Origin: Caldora sp965222765
GTDB lineage: Bacteria; Cyanobacteriota; Cyanobacteriia; Cyanobacteriales; Coleofasciculaceae
Direction: 5' to 3'
DNA: 64,000 bases
Assembly: GCA_965222765.1 (NCBI GenBank)
Contig: CBDCVG010000044.1
Span: 1-64,000 of the forward strand
Shown: in pieces, positions 27,464 through 35,827 of the stretch
How positions within the stretch are numbered: the first letter of the stretch is position 1
Layout of the letters: each line of letters starts with the position of its first letter
Position numbers and translations under genes: made by a program
Notes under the pieces: generated by a model
What the model was told of the DNA's origin: nothing
The model's database searches: none
What the model saw: the letters and a program-made list of their open reading frames with translations, nothing else

Positions 27464-28180
27464 CTAATGCTCATCAGGATCAATTCCTGCTTCTCGTAGC
27501 AATTCTTCTAAGCGTTTAGCACGTTGACGTTCCTGTTGGAGTTGTTCTTCCGCAACAATTACCCGATGTTCTGCTTCCACCACTCGGTTTTCCATTGCTT
27601 CTAATTGTTGCTGTACCTCCACATAATCAGCAAAAGGCTGTTCATCGGGGCGATACAAAACTAAAGTATCTGATGAAACTTCAAAGCGAATTCCCAAACG
27701 AGGAGAAACCCACCCATTCATCTCATCGATCGCATCTAGCCACGACTCATTCCGTAACCATCCTGTTAAGCTATTTTTGTAAGGATCATACAAATAATAT
27801 TCTTCTACTCCATAGCGGTCATAAAATAATAACTTCCGATTCATTTCCTTCTTCGTATTGCCGGGGGAAAGAATTTCAAACACTACCTGGGGAGCAATAT
27901 TATCCTCTTGCCATTGCTGATAAGAACCTCGGTCTCCTTTGTTTACTCCAAATATGACCATCACATCCGGTGCTTGACGTAATTTATTATTATTTTTGAC
28001 CGGATACCAAAGTAAATCTCCTGCCACAAAAACCTGCTCTTCTGAGGCAAATAGCCAAGCTAAATTATAATAAATTACTGTAATCCAGCGAAATTGAATG
28101 GTATTATCTGCCATCGGCTGTCCATCACTATCAGGATAAATGATTTCCAGATCGGTTTGGGGCTGCAATTGCGTGACCAT
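27464..28180 (-). CDS. Uma2 family (DUF820) putative endonuclease with coiled-coil tail
   Basis: A 238-residue protein. The PD-(D/E)xK-like core is visible as APDVMVIFG (catalytic Asp), then VVFEILSPGNTKKEMNRKLL (E and K) and YGVEEYYLYDPYKN. From about residue 185 a heptad-rich Glu/Arg/Gln tail (VQQLEAMENRVVEAEHRV; QLQQERQRAKRLEELLREAG) predicts a coiled coil. Uma2 genes are greatly expanded in filamentous cyanobacteria and often follow mobile elements; their biological role is not settled. No partner gene is evident. Confidence 0.85.
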   Translation of the reverse strand: MVTQLQPQTDLEIIYPDSDGQPMADNTIQFRWITVIYYNLAWLFASEEQVFVAGDLLWYPVKNNNKLRQAPDVMVIFGVNKGDRGSYQQWQEDNIAPQVVFEILSPGNTKKEMNRKLLFYDRYGVEEYYLYDPYKNSLTGWLRNESWLDAIDEMNGWVSPRLGIRFEVSSDTLVLYRPDEQPFADYVEVQQQLEAMENRVVEAEHRVIVAEEQLQQERQRAKRLEELLREAGIDPDEH

Positions 28181-28214
28181 ATTTGCCTTCCAAATTTACC
28201 AGACTACTCTTAAT

Positions 28215-28270
28215 TCTAGTGCAAGAAGGCAGAATGCAGGAGGGAAAAAAGCTTGTACAGTAAGCTTTTT
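28215..28270 (-). repeat. composite dispersed repeat, copy 2
   Basis: Read on the plus strand: CTAGTGCAAGAAGGCAGAAT, then GCAGGAGGG, then AAAAAAGCTTGTACAGTAAG and CTTTTT. Its complement matches the segment embedded in the adhesin gene at 63356-63452 at both ends. Confidence 0.7.
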
Positions 28271-28274
28271 CCAT

Positions 28275-28380
28275 GCCCGCTGGGCGGAATTAAGAATTAA
28301 GAATTAAGAATTAAAAATGTTTATAGAGTAAGGATTCTATCGACTCAAACTGGTTAGTTACTTCTGCCGCGCTGCACTAG
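28275..28380 (+). mobile_element. MITE-like element, copy C (left end degenerate)
   Basis: The left terminus reads CCCGCTGGGCGG in place of CTAGTACCGCTGCGCGG; the rest (AATTAAGAATTAAG tract, TTATAGAGTAAGGATTCTAT, AAACTGGTTAGTTACTTCTG, CCGCGCTGCACTAG) matches copies B and D. It adjoins composite repeat copy 2, which may have replaced the end. Confidence 0.7.
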
Positions 28381-28506
28381 TTGTCTCTATAAAGCCGGTT
28401 TTGGGTATATTGGGGCTTGAACTTTGTTCAAATCCCAATAAGTTAAGATGATTATCCATGTCAGCCTTACTTATCCTCTGAGTCCCCAGTCCCCTTGAAA
28501 AAAAGC

Positions 28507-29493
28507 ATGAATACAGTTGATTATCTCCGTATTAGCTTGATTGATCGTTGCAATTTTCGATGTCAGTACTGTATGCCAGAAGGGACAGAACTAGATTACA
28601 TTCTGCGGCAGGAATTGCTGACAAACAAGGAATTGCTGACATTGCTGCAAGAAGTGTTTATTCCTGTAGGATTTAGAAAGTTTCGCCTTACAGGAGGTGA
28701 ACCACTGCTGCGTCAAGGGGTAGTGGATTTAGTGAGAGAGATTGCCTTGCTTCCCCAAACCCAAGACTTGGCGATGACTACTAATGGGTTTTTACTAGCT
28801 CCAATCGCACAACAACTCTACGATGCAGGTTTGCGGCGGATTAATATCAGCCTCGATTCCCTTGAGCCAGAGACTTTTGAGAAAATTATTGGCAATCGGG
28901 GAAAGTCCCGCTGGCAGCAGACTTGGGAGGGCATTCAAGCTGCACACAAAGTCGGATTTGACCCCTTGAAGCTCAATGTAGTAGTAATTCCAGGGATTAA
29001 TGAGCAAGAGGTTCTCGATTTAGCTGCTTTAACAATTGAGCGCCATTGGCACGTCCGCTTTATCGAGTTTATGCCAATTGGCAATGCTCAGCTGTTTGGC
29101 AAACGTGCTTGGGTGCCTTCAGAAGAATTGCGGCAGCGTATCCGAGAACGTTGGGGTTTGAGGGAATCAACAGTTTGCGGTAATGGTCCTGCTGATGTCT
29201 TTCAAATTCCCGGTGCTATGGGGACTTTGGGATTTATCAGTCAGATGTCAGAATGTTTTTGCGATCGCTGTAACCGGATGCGTTTGTCTGCTGATGGCTG
29301 GCTGCGTCCCTGTCTACTCAATGAATCTGGTCAAATTAATCTAAAAACAGCTCTCCGCAGTGGTGTGAACACTGCTGAATTGAGAGAGCAAGTACGTCAG
29401 CTGTTGTTAATTAAACCAGAAATTAACTTCAAACTACGAGACTCGGGAACTACCGATGCATACACTCGCACTATGTCCCAAATTGGGGGTTAA
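28507..29493 (+). CDS. moaA: GTP 3',8-cyclase (molybdenum cofactor biosynthesis)
   Basis: Radical SAM enzyme that converts GTP to 3',8-cyclo-7,8-dihydro-GTP, the first step of molybdopterin synthesis (needed for nitrate reductase). From the ATG at 28507 it is 328 residues; a TTG 12 bp upstream is possible but less likely. MNTVDYLRISLIDRCNFRCQ has the CxxxCxxC cluster (completed by QYC), FRLTGGEPLLR follows, and the second 4Fe-4S cluster is ECFCDRCNRMRLS with a third Cys in LRPCLL. The C-terminal GG (QIGG), which inserts into the active site, is present. No other moa genes lie nearby. Confidence 0.95.
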   Translation: MNTVDYLRISLIDRCNFRCQYCMPEGTELDYILRQELLTNKELLTLLQEVFIPVGFRKFRLTGGEPLLRQGVVDLVREIALLPQTQDLAMTTNGFLLAPIAQQLYDAGLRRINISLDSLEPETFEKIIGNRGKSRWQQTWEGIQAAHKVGFDPLKLNVVVIPGINEQEVLDLAALTIERHWHVRFIEFMPIGNAQLFGKRAWVPSEELRQRIRERWGLRESTVCGNGPADVFQIPGAMGTLGFISQMSECFCDRCNRMRLSADGWLRPCLLNESGQINLKTALRSGVNTAELREQVRQLLLIKPEINFKLRDSGTTDAYTRTMSQIGG

Positions 29494-29711
29494 AGAAAGC
29501 TTGAGGGGGGTGAGGTGAAATTTACAGTGGCTCTGAAGAAAGACTGAAAAGCTAATGCCTAATAGCTAATCTCTGAAGAAACACCGAGTCTCCGAGTCAG
29601 GGGTAAAGAGATTTGACAAAAGTTTTTTCACTCATTACCCATTACTCATTACTCATTACTCAAAAAAGCTCTCCCACAGCTTGTTTCACCTCACCCGCTT
29701 AAGGGATGAAG

Positions 29712-30320
29712 TTAGACTTTCCGTGAGTAGTACTCAACTACTAGTAGTTCGTTGATTTGTAGTGCCACCCATTCTCGCTCAACAACGCCATTGACTTTGC
29801 CTGTAAGAGTATTTTTATCGAATTCTAAATGGCTGGGAAGATTTGCCAAGCCTGGATACTCTAGGTTTTGTTGTACTAAACGCTTGGAGCGGTCATGGTC
29901 TTTAACTCCAATTACATCTCCGGGACGGCATTGATAGCTGGCAATATTGACCACCCTACCATTGACTGTCACATGACCATGATTAACTAGCTGACGAGCA
30001 GCTGGAATCGTACCCCCCATTCCCAGACGAAAGATGGTATTATCCAGTCGCATTTCCAGCAGTTGTAACAAGGATTGACCTGTAGAACCGGTTGCTCGAC
30101 GAGCTTTAAGGACATAGCGAATTAACTGCTTTTCCGTGACTCCGTAGTTGAAACGGAGCTTCTGCTTTTCTTCGAGTCGGATCGCATATTCCGAGCGTTT
30201 CCGGCGAGCTTGACCATGTTGACCAGGTGGGTACGACCGACGAGACGACTTACGAGTTAAACCTGGCAAATCGCTCAGACGACGCACAACCCGCAGTCGC
30301 GGGCCTCGATATCGCGACAT
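29712..30320 (-). CDS. rpsD: 30S ribosomal protein S4
   Basis: A 202-residue primary 16S rRNA-binding protein. MSRYRGPRLRVVRRLSDLPG is the zinc-free S4 N-terminus typical of cyanobacteria and chloroplasts; the S4 RNA-binding domain follows (LEMRLDNTIFRLGMGGTIPA; ARQLVNHGHVTVNGRVV). It stands alone rather than with rpsM-rpsK-rpoA, as usual in cyanobacteria. Short GGTGAGGTGAAATTT repeats lie on both sides of the gene (about 29508 and 30430, plus an inverted copy near 29688). Confidence 0.97.
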   Translation of the reverse strand: MSRYRGPRLRVVRRLSDLPGLTRKSSRRSYPPGQHGQARRKRSEYAIRLEEKQKLRFNYGVTEKQLIRYVLKARRATGSTGQSLLQLLEMRLDNTIFRLGMGGTIPAARQLVNHGHVTVNGRVVNIASYQCRPGDVIGVKDHDRSKRLVQQNLEYPGLANLPSHLEFDKNTLTGKVNGVVEREWVALQINELLVVEYYSRKV

Positions 30321-30624
30321 ATAGCTTCCTCTTTCCGTGTACTTACTAAATTTTTACCCAAAAGTTTAATTCTACAGTATTTGCACAGTACAAATATATA
30401 TTTTCGCAGGTAACAAACAGTATCGCCCTGGGTGAGGTGAAATTTTGGGTGGAATTTTTGAGCTTTGCATCCAAAAAATTATAAGTTCTCTCTTGCTTAC
30501 CTAGCTCCCCCAGCTCCCCACACTTCCCACACTTCCCACACCCCACCCTTTTTTTGCTCACCCTATCGCCCCCTTGGCGACCTAAAATTGAACAGAAGCT
30601 GCTCGCCTACTCTCCAAAAATTCC
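30321..30624. other. intergenic region between rpsD and lgt
   Basis: Divergent promoters of rpsD and lgt must lie here. Visible: AT-rich stretch next to rpsD, a GGTGAGGTGAAATTTTGGGT repeat, and a CTTCCCACACTTCCCACACC tandem tract before lgt. An open frame across the repeat (30346-30561, minus) is low-complexity and rejected. Confidence 0.4.
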
Positions 30625-31503
30625 ATGTTGCAAGCCATCTCCCCTCTGATCCTAGGGTTTCAATTTATTTCTCCTGGACCAATTCTGTTTGAGCTAGGAC
30701 CACTAGCAATCCGCTGGTACGGACTATTGATTGCCTCAGCTGTGCTAATCGGGGTAAGTCTTTCCATGTACCTAGCCAAGCACCGTAACCTCAACCCAGA
30801 TATCATAGGTGATTTGGCAATCTGGCTAGTAATAGGGGCAATTCCTGGTGCCAGACTCTACTATGTCCTGTTTCAGTGGCAACAATACGCTCAGCGTCCT
30901 GAAGATATCATCGCTATTTGGAAAGGTGGTATTGCAATTCATGGTGCTATGCTAGGCGGTATCTTAGCAGCGACAATTTTTGCCCGCCTTAATAAAGTAT
31001 CTATCTGGTTACTAGCAGATTTGGTAGTTCCTTCTTTGGTTTTGGGTCAAGCCATCGGGCGTTGGGGTAACTTCTTCAATTCCGAAGCCTTTGGTAGACC
31101 AACAAATTTACCATGGAAACTCTATATCCCAGCCGCAAATCGTCCCCTCAATCTAGTTAACTTTGAGTATTTTCATCCTACCTTCCTCTACGAATCCTTA
31201 TGGAACTTATTAGTCTTTGGGTTACTGATGAATTTGTTCTTTCGAGATTTAAAGAAGAAACCCCATTTGAAAGTAGGGACTTTAGCATTAGTGTATATGA
31301 TTGCCTATAGTACAGGTAGAGTTTGGATTGAAGGATTTCGTACTGATAGCCTGATGCTCGGACCATTACGCATAGCTCAAGTAGTGAGTTTAATTGCGAT
31401 CGCACTGGGACTTATTGGCTTAGTCTGGCTATATTTAATTGGTCGTTCCTTACCAGATGTGGTTTCAGCTGAAAATCAACGTTGGGATGCCAGTTCTGAG
31501 TAA
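30625..31503 (+). CDS. lgt: prolipoprotein diacylglyceryl transferase
   Basis: Inner-membrane enzyme that adds diacylglycerol to the lipobox Cys of prelipoproteins. 292 residues with about seven membrane segments. Signature regions: ELGPLAIRWYGLLIASAV, GAIPGARLYYVLF, GGIAIHGAMLGGI (with the essential His-Gly) and the Lgt signature GRWGNFFNSEAFG, then HPTFLYESLWN and GRVWIEGFRTDSL. The start is the ATG at 30625; the leader MLQAISPLILGFQFISPGPI agrees with homologues. Followed by sixA after 150 bp. Confidence 0.95.
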   Translation: MLQAISPLILGFQFISPGPILFELGPLAIRWYGLLIASAVLIGVSLSMYLAKHRNLNPDIIGDLAIWLVIGAIPGARLYYVLFQWQQYAQRPEDIIAIWKGGIAIHGAMLGGILAATIFARLNKVSIWLLADLVVPSLVLGQAIGRWGNFFNSEAFGRPTNLPWKLYIPAANRPLNLVNFEYFHPTFLYESLWNLLVFGLLMNLFFRDLKKKPHLKVGTLALVYMIAYSTGRVWIEGFRTDSLMLGPLRIAQVVSLIAIALGLIGLVWLYLIGRSLPDVVSAENQRWDASSE

Positions 31504-31653
31504 AATTATTTGCATTCGCTCAACACAAAAAAGTTCAGCATAGTGGGTAGCTCAACTATAAATTTTAAAATTTTCCTCGATGAGTATTCCTGAACTTCTC
31601 GAACTTCTTGGTTAAGCTTCTCGATAATGACCAATGACCAATAACCAACAACA

Positions 31654-32172
31654 ATGGAACTATACTTAATTCGTCACGGCATTGCCGCTGAGAGGGAAGC
31701 TTACACCAATGATGAAGAACGCCCTCTGACTGAAAAAGGACGTCAGAAAACTAGTAAGGTAGCCAAACAACTGTATCAGCGTGGACTGCGTTTTGACCTG
31801 ATTTTGACCAGTCCCCTAGTCCGAGCAAAAGAAACTGCCGCAATACTCAAAGATGTTGGTCTAAGTAACCGAGTTAAAGAGTTTCCCAGTCTTGCTCCCG
31901 ATGGTGACATCTATACCTGGGTAAATTGGTTAGAATTGGAAAGGGAAAATAATAGGGTTGAAAGCTCCTTAGCGCTAGTCGGTCATCAACCAGATCTAGG
32001 AAATTGGGCAGAAATATTGGTATGGGGTAAATCTCAAGAAAAATTTGTCCTCAAAAAAGCCGGACTTATTGGCTTACACATTCCAGAAAGCAAGACACTT
32101 TTGAGTCAAAGTGAACTATTTTTGCTTACTTCCCCCAAGTGGCTAGTACCACTGCGTGGAATTAAGAATTAA
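31654..32172 (+). CDS. sixA: phosphohistidine phosphatase SixA with element-derived C-terminus
   Basis: Histidine phosphatase superfamily protein of 172 residues, thought to dephosphorylate phosphohistidine in phosphorelay or phosphotransfer proteins. It has the catalytic RHG motif (YLIRHGIAAERE), RPLTEKGR, LILTSPLVRAKETAAIL and the second catalytic His in LALVGHQPDLG. The natural C-terminus of such proteins lies around LTSPKWL; here the frame runs on into MITE-like copy D, so that the last residues (about VPLRGIKN) and the TAA stop come from the element and its heptamer tract. AATGACC/AATAACC heptamers lie immediately 5' of the ATG. The catalytic domain is complete, so activity is expected. 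Confidence 0.9.
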   Translation: MELYLIRHGIAAEREAYTNDEERPLTEKGRQKTSKVAKQLYQRGLRFDLILTSPLVRAKETAAILKDVGLSNRVKEFPSLAPDGDIYTWVNWLELERENNRVESSLALVGHQPDLGNWAEILVWGKSQEKFVLKKAGLIGLHIPESKTLLSQSELFLLTSPKWLVPLRGIKN

Positions 32173-32224
32173 GAATTAAGAATTAAGAATTAAGAATGCT
32201 TATAGAGTAAGGATTCTATCGATT
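32143..32224 (+). mobile_element. MITE-like element, copy D (right end missing), overlapping the sixA 3' end
   Basis: CTAGTACCACTGCGTGGAAT, then five AATTAAG heptamers, then GCTTATAGAGTAAGGATTCT and ATCGATT, after which the match to copies B and C stops. A different hairpin-forming sequence (GGGTGCGAAGCGCCCC) follows. Confidence 0.72.
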
Positions 32225-32369
32225 GGGGGTGCGAAGCGCCCCTGGGGAGCTCTTGAGTGTTAACCTTTAACTGGTAACTTAGTTTATAGATCTTTGTAGC
32301 ACAGACGACTAATATAAAAGTTTCTGCTAAGTTAACCTCAGAACATTTGAAACTCATTACATTAGCAAC

Positions 32370-33506
32370 ATGACTGTCTGCGAGTATAAACCAGGTCTAG
32401 AAAACATCCCTGCTGCCCAATCCAGTATCAGCCATGTTGATGGAAAACAGGGAATACTGGAGTATCGTGGCATTGCCATCGAAGAACTCGCATCAAAAAG
32501 TACCTTCCTGGAAGCAGCATACTTATTAATTTGGGGTGAACTGCCTCGGCAGGAAGAGCTCGAAGCTTTTGAGCACGACATTCGCTTCCATCGGCGCATT
32601 AAATATCGGATTAGGGATATGATGAAGTGCTTTCCCGAAACTGGTCACCCGATGGATGCATTGCAAACTTCGGCTGCGGCACTAGGTCTTTTTTATTCCC
32701 GTCGCGCTTTAGATAACCCACAATATATTCGGGAAGCTGTGGTGCGCCTCTTAGCCAAAATTCCTACAATGGTGGCAGCTTTCAAGCTAATGCGCAAAGG
32801 TCACGATCCCATCCAGCCTCGTGATGATCTAGGATATTCAGCCAATTTTCTCTACATGCTCAATGAGCGAGAACCAGACCCTCTAGCAGCTCAAATCTTT
32901 GATGTATGCTTAACTCTACATGCAGAACATACGATCAATGCCTCCACTTTTTCTGCTATGGTGACAGCTTCAACCCTTACAGACCCCTATGCAGTAATTG
33001 CCTCAGCGGTAGGAACCCTAGCTGGTCCTTTGCACGGGGGAGCAAATGAAGAAGTGATCGCTATGTTGGAAGAAATTGGCTCAGTTGAGAATGTCCGACC
33101 CTATCTAGAGGATCGCTTGGAGCGTAAGGAAAAAATTATGGGCTTTGGTCACCGTGTTTATAAGGTGAAAGATCCACGAGCCAAGATTTTACAACATTTA
33201 GCAGAACAACTGTTTGAGCAATCTGGTGGAAACAAGTACTACGAGATTGCTGTGGAATTGGAGCAAGCTGTAGAGGAAAAACTTGGTCATAGGGGAATTT
33301 ACGCCAACGTTGATTTCTATTCGGGGCTAGTTTACCTGAAACTAGGTATTCCTTCAGACTTGTTTACACCAGTATTTGCGATCGCACGAGTTGCTGGTTG
33401 GCTGGCTCATTGGAAAGAACAGCTTGCTGTTAATCGGATTTTCCGTCCCACTCAAGAATATACGGGAACTCACAATGTTTCCTATGTCCCGATTGAAGAA
33501 CGTTAG
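32370..33506 (+). CDS. gltA: citrate synthase
   Basis: Condenses acetyl-CoA and oxaloacetate to citrate, entry to the (branched) cyanobacterial TCA cycle and 2-oxoglutarate supply for nitrogen assimilation. 378 residues, the small hexamer/dimer form. VDGKQGILEYRGIAIEELA opens the fold; catalytic regions are LHAEHTINASTF (His), LAGPLHGGANEEV (His) and IMGFGHRVYKVKDPRA, with a downstream Asp in YANVDFYSGL. It ends IFRPTQEYTG-x-HNVSYVPI-EER, as usual. Monocistronic; upstream sequence is occupied by MITE-like copy D and a hairpin. A weak inverted repeat (GTTAACCC / GGGTATAAC, about 33533-33554) lies between it and the convergent lipase gene. Confidence 0.96.
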   Translation: MTVCEYKPGLENIPAAQSSISHVDGKQGILEYRGIAIEELASKSTFLEAAYLLIWGELPRQEELEAFEHDIRFHRRIKYRIRDMMKCFPETGHPMDALQTSAAALGLFYSRRALDNPQYIREAVVRLLAKIPTMVAAFKLMRKGHDPIQPRDDLGYSANFLYMLNEREPDPLAAQIFDVCLTLHAEHTINASTFSAMVTASTLTDPYAVIASAVGTLAGPLHGGANEEVIAMLEEIGSVENVRPYLEDRLERKEKIMGFGHRVYKVKDPRAKILQHLAEQLFEQSGGNKYYEIAVELEQAVEEKLGHRGIYANVDFYSGLVYLKLGIPSDLFTPVFAIARVAGWLAHWKEQLAVNRIFRPTQEYTGTHNVSYVPIEER

Positions 33507-33573
33507 GGTGTGGGGCGTGACGTTCCTCTGTCGTTAACCCTATAAGGGTATAACGGCAGGTGAATTGCCCCAT

Positions 33574-34599
33574 TTATAATCGTCTAATACTTTCAATTAT
33601 TTTGTGCAACCTTAGTATTCTCATGAATGTGAGCAATGAATTGACCACATTGGAATGCTCCGATTGCCTTGCGGGTGGTGCTGTTGATTCGTTATCGTTC
33701 TGAGGAGGAAATTCCCCATCTGGAAATTCTTTGCCACAGATGATTGGGTAGAGATGCTCTTGAGGTAAGTGATCAGTCCAAAATTTTTCCCACTCACCAC
33801 ATTCCATCACCTCTAATAGATGCTCTAGACGAGTAATAGTCAAAGCAGGGTTACCTTCCACAATTTCATCGTCCCAATTCACAAACTTGAGGTTACCCAC
33901 AGACTTGTAATTGTAGTCATAAATCTGGTCAAATATTTCCAGAATTCTACCAGCTTCAGGAAGGTCAGCTAAAAGCTTCAATCTTGAATCATCTGGGGGT
34001 GTATGTCCAATAATAGAGTCTTTATATTCGTATCGCACAGTCTTGGGGAAGAGAGTATTGAAAAACGTTGCAAATACATCATCCCCTGGGCGGGGAGGCT
34101 CGAATAGATAGATGTTGATACGGCTGGGATCTATGTTGAGCCTTTGGGTTAAAAATGTTGCTGCTATCGGTGTTAAAGCCCCCCCCTTACTGTATCCTGT
34201 GATTACTAGAGGTTTGCCAGACGCCATCCGTTTTTCTACTTCTGTTTGGAAGCCTTCTTCCCACAAACGTTGAACCGAATTTGAGAATCCCTTATGTAAC
34301 TTGCCTGGGATATCCTCCACACTAACAGGTAGTACCAAAAAGTTGTTGAGCCAACTAATGAAAGTTGCCCTGTCCTCTGGTGTAGAGGTTCCACGGAAAG
34401 CTAGGATCACACTGTCATCAGTATCAGCCACGTAACAGGCATCAATATCACGCAGTCCTGCTGTAAAGGTAGCAACAGGAGCGTCGGTGAATCCAACATC
34501 TGGAGCCAACGCCATACCTTTGACACCATCCTTAGTATTAATTCCATAGGCACATAAACTTGCAGAGAGAATACGACAAATACTGTCTGCTGTCGCCAC
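33574..34599 (-). CDS. class 3 lipase family protein
   Basis: A 341-residue alpha/beta hydrolase. VILAFRGTSTPEDRATFISW is the lipase class 3 lead-in; PLVITGYSKGGALTPIAATF contains the nucleophile elbow GYSKG with Ser137. The acid Asp is probably within the IYLFEPPRPGDDVFATFF region and the His within the later GHTPPDD segment, but these are less certain. No secretion signal is visible, so it may be cytoplasmic or exported by a leaderless route. Natural substrate unknown (acylglycerol or phospholipid). It is divergently placed from dndE in an accessory stretch. Confidence 0.78.
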   Translation of the reverse strand: MATADSICRILSASLCAYGINTKDGVKGMALAPDVGFTDAPVATFTAGLRDIDACYVADTDDSVILAFRGTSTPEDRATFISWLNNFLVLPVSVEDIPGKLHKGFSNSVQRLWEEGFQTEVEKRMASGKPLVITGYSKGGALTPIAATFLTQRLNIDPSRINIYLFEPPRPGDDVFATFFNTLFPKTVRYEYKDSIIGHTPPDDSRLKLLADLPEAGRILEIFDQIYDYNYKSVGNLKFVNWDDEIVEGNPALTITRLEHLLEVMECGEWEKFWTDHLPQEHLYPIICGKEFPDGEFPPQNDNESTAPPARQSEHSNVVNSLLTFMRILRLHKIIESIRRL

Positions 34600-34835
34600 T
34601 ATTCAGTTACCTCAATTTTTTTAAGAGTTTTGAATTTACCCTAACACCATAAAAAACATCTCTGTGAGATGGAAAAGCATGACATTCCGCTCCTTAGCTG
34701 GCACAATAAGTATTTTGGTGATTTTTAATAATAAAAATTTACTTTTTAATATATTCTTGAGAATTACCTATTAATTACTTATTAACTCAACTTGCTAGTC
34801 AATTTACTTCTTTTATTTGGAACTTCTGGAAACTT

Positions 34836-35228
34836 ATGGAATCTCCAATCGATCGCATCAAACTCTCTCAATCAGCCAAAGACCAACTAACCAAACTCAA
34901 ACGCCACACAAAAATCGACCAATGGAATATCCTCTGTCGTTGGGCATTCTGCTGCTCTCTTGCTGAACCAACGATTCCCTCCTTGATACCTATTCCTGCT
35001 GACAGCAACGTCGAATTAACTTGGCGTACCTTCGGTGGCGATATCGCTGATATTCTTCTCATCGCTCTCAAACAACGCTGCTATAACGACGGTTTAGGTT
35101 GTGATCAAGAAACTTTGGTCACCCAATTTCGCCTCCATCTGCATCGGGGTATCGGCTACCTAGCAGGTGATCCCAATATTAAGAAAATAGAAGATTTGAT
35201 AGCTATTGCCCTACTACCTCAAAGTTGA
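34836..35228 (+). CDS. dndE: DndE family protein (DNA phosphorothioation), orphan
   Basis: A 130-residue protein matching the compact DndE family along its length: IDRIKLSQSAKDQLTKLKRH, QWNILCRWAFCCSLAEPTIP, IPADSNVELTWRTFGG, LKQRCYNDGLG and FRLHLHRGIGYLAG. DndE is the small DNA-binding member of the DndACDE machinery that replaces a non-bridging oxygen of the DNA backbone by sulfur; it binds nicked DNA. No dndA, dndB, dndC or dndD is beside it: a lipase is upstream on the other strand and a ClC channel downstream. A phosphorothioation-associated methyltransferase lies 2.1 kb downstream. It is either a remnant, or one part of a system whose other genes are elsewhere. Confidence 0.85.
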   Translation: MESPIDRIKLSQSAKDQLTKLKRHTKIDQWNILCRWAFCCSLAEPTIPSLIPIPADSNVELTWRTFGGDIADILLIALKQRCYNDGLGCDQETLVTQFRLHLHRGIGYLAGDPNIKKIEDLIAIALLPQS

Positions 35229-35827
35229 TCAATGAGTTTGTTTGCAATGATTTTTTTGATTATAAATTTTTGCTGACATTCCTCACGATAACCAAAACAA
35301 TGGGTATTTTGGTAATTTTTGATACATTAAACACAGCAGTTGAGGGTGCAAAATCTAGGTTATTTAAATATGCTCATAGTGCATAGTGACAATGCAGTAG
35401 TGACATTTTAACTTTTATTTTTGTGCCAACAGATACTAACTTATTAATCAAGACCTTTTAATGTAAAACCTAAAAGCTCATTCGTAAAGTTATCCCCCAA
35501 ATTTTACAAGAGAATAATTTTTGGCAACTTATAAGCTAAAACGCATCTAATTTGCACCAAATTCAATCATTAGCTTCTTGTGGAACAGGCATCTTGCCTG
35601 TCCGAAACATGCAAGGTAAATGCGTCTAAGCTTATTTGCAATGCTTTGATGACAAAAAGTCATAGACATGAAAAGGTTTGATTCTCTTGGCAAATTAGCT
35701 CTAATAAATATCTTTGCGAACATCCTGATCTTTCTAAAAGACTAATCAGTTGCATCAAGTGCAACTGATGCATCAACTTGGACATTTCTGAGCTGTTGAC
35801 TCGTTTCATCTATAGAAGGCTAAACCA
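35229..35827. other. 599-bp intergenic region with a MITE-like inverted-repeat element
   Basis: No gene. The stretch 35532-35634 is listed separately. A GACATTCC-type scrap (about 35274-35320, with GGGTATTTTGGTAATTTTTG) resembles sequence at 34680-34725 and, in part, 27425-27455. The last 100 bp upstream of the ClC gene hold a GTTGCATCAAGTGCAACTGATGCA pattern (about 35749-35774) that could form a short hairpin. Confidence 0.45.
35532..35634. repeat. 103-bp element with 24-bp imperfect terminal inverted repeats
   Basis: Left arm TAAGCTAAAACGCATCTAAT plus TTGC; right arm GCAAGGTAAATGCGTCTAAG plus CTTA: 19 of 24 positions pair. Between them is the hairpin GGAACAGGCATCTTGCCTGTCC, also seen as GGAACTGGCATCTTGCCAGTT at 60637-60657. 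A solitary, identical copy of the right arm is at 43046-43069. Confidence 0.6.

Larger units (their letters stand above)
28181..28506. other. intergenic region between the divergent Uma2 and moaA genes, filled by two repeats
   Basis: Holds composite repeat copy 2 (28215-28270) followed directly by MITE-like copy C (28275-28380). The remaining 120 bp before moaA should contain its promoter; no confident motif was identified. Confidence 0.55.

Noticed and set aside
30346..30561. 71-codon open frame upstream of rpsD (minus)
   Set aside because: GKCGKCGELGELGK is translated low-complexity repeat in an intergenic region.
34680..34725. GACATTCCGCxCCxTAGCTGGC shared with 27425-27455, considered as a regulatory site
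   Set aside because: Two matches over about 28 bp in unrelated contexts fit a dispersed repeat scrap better than an operator; no boundaries could be defined.
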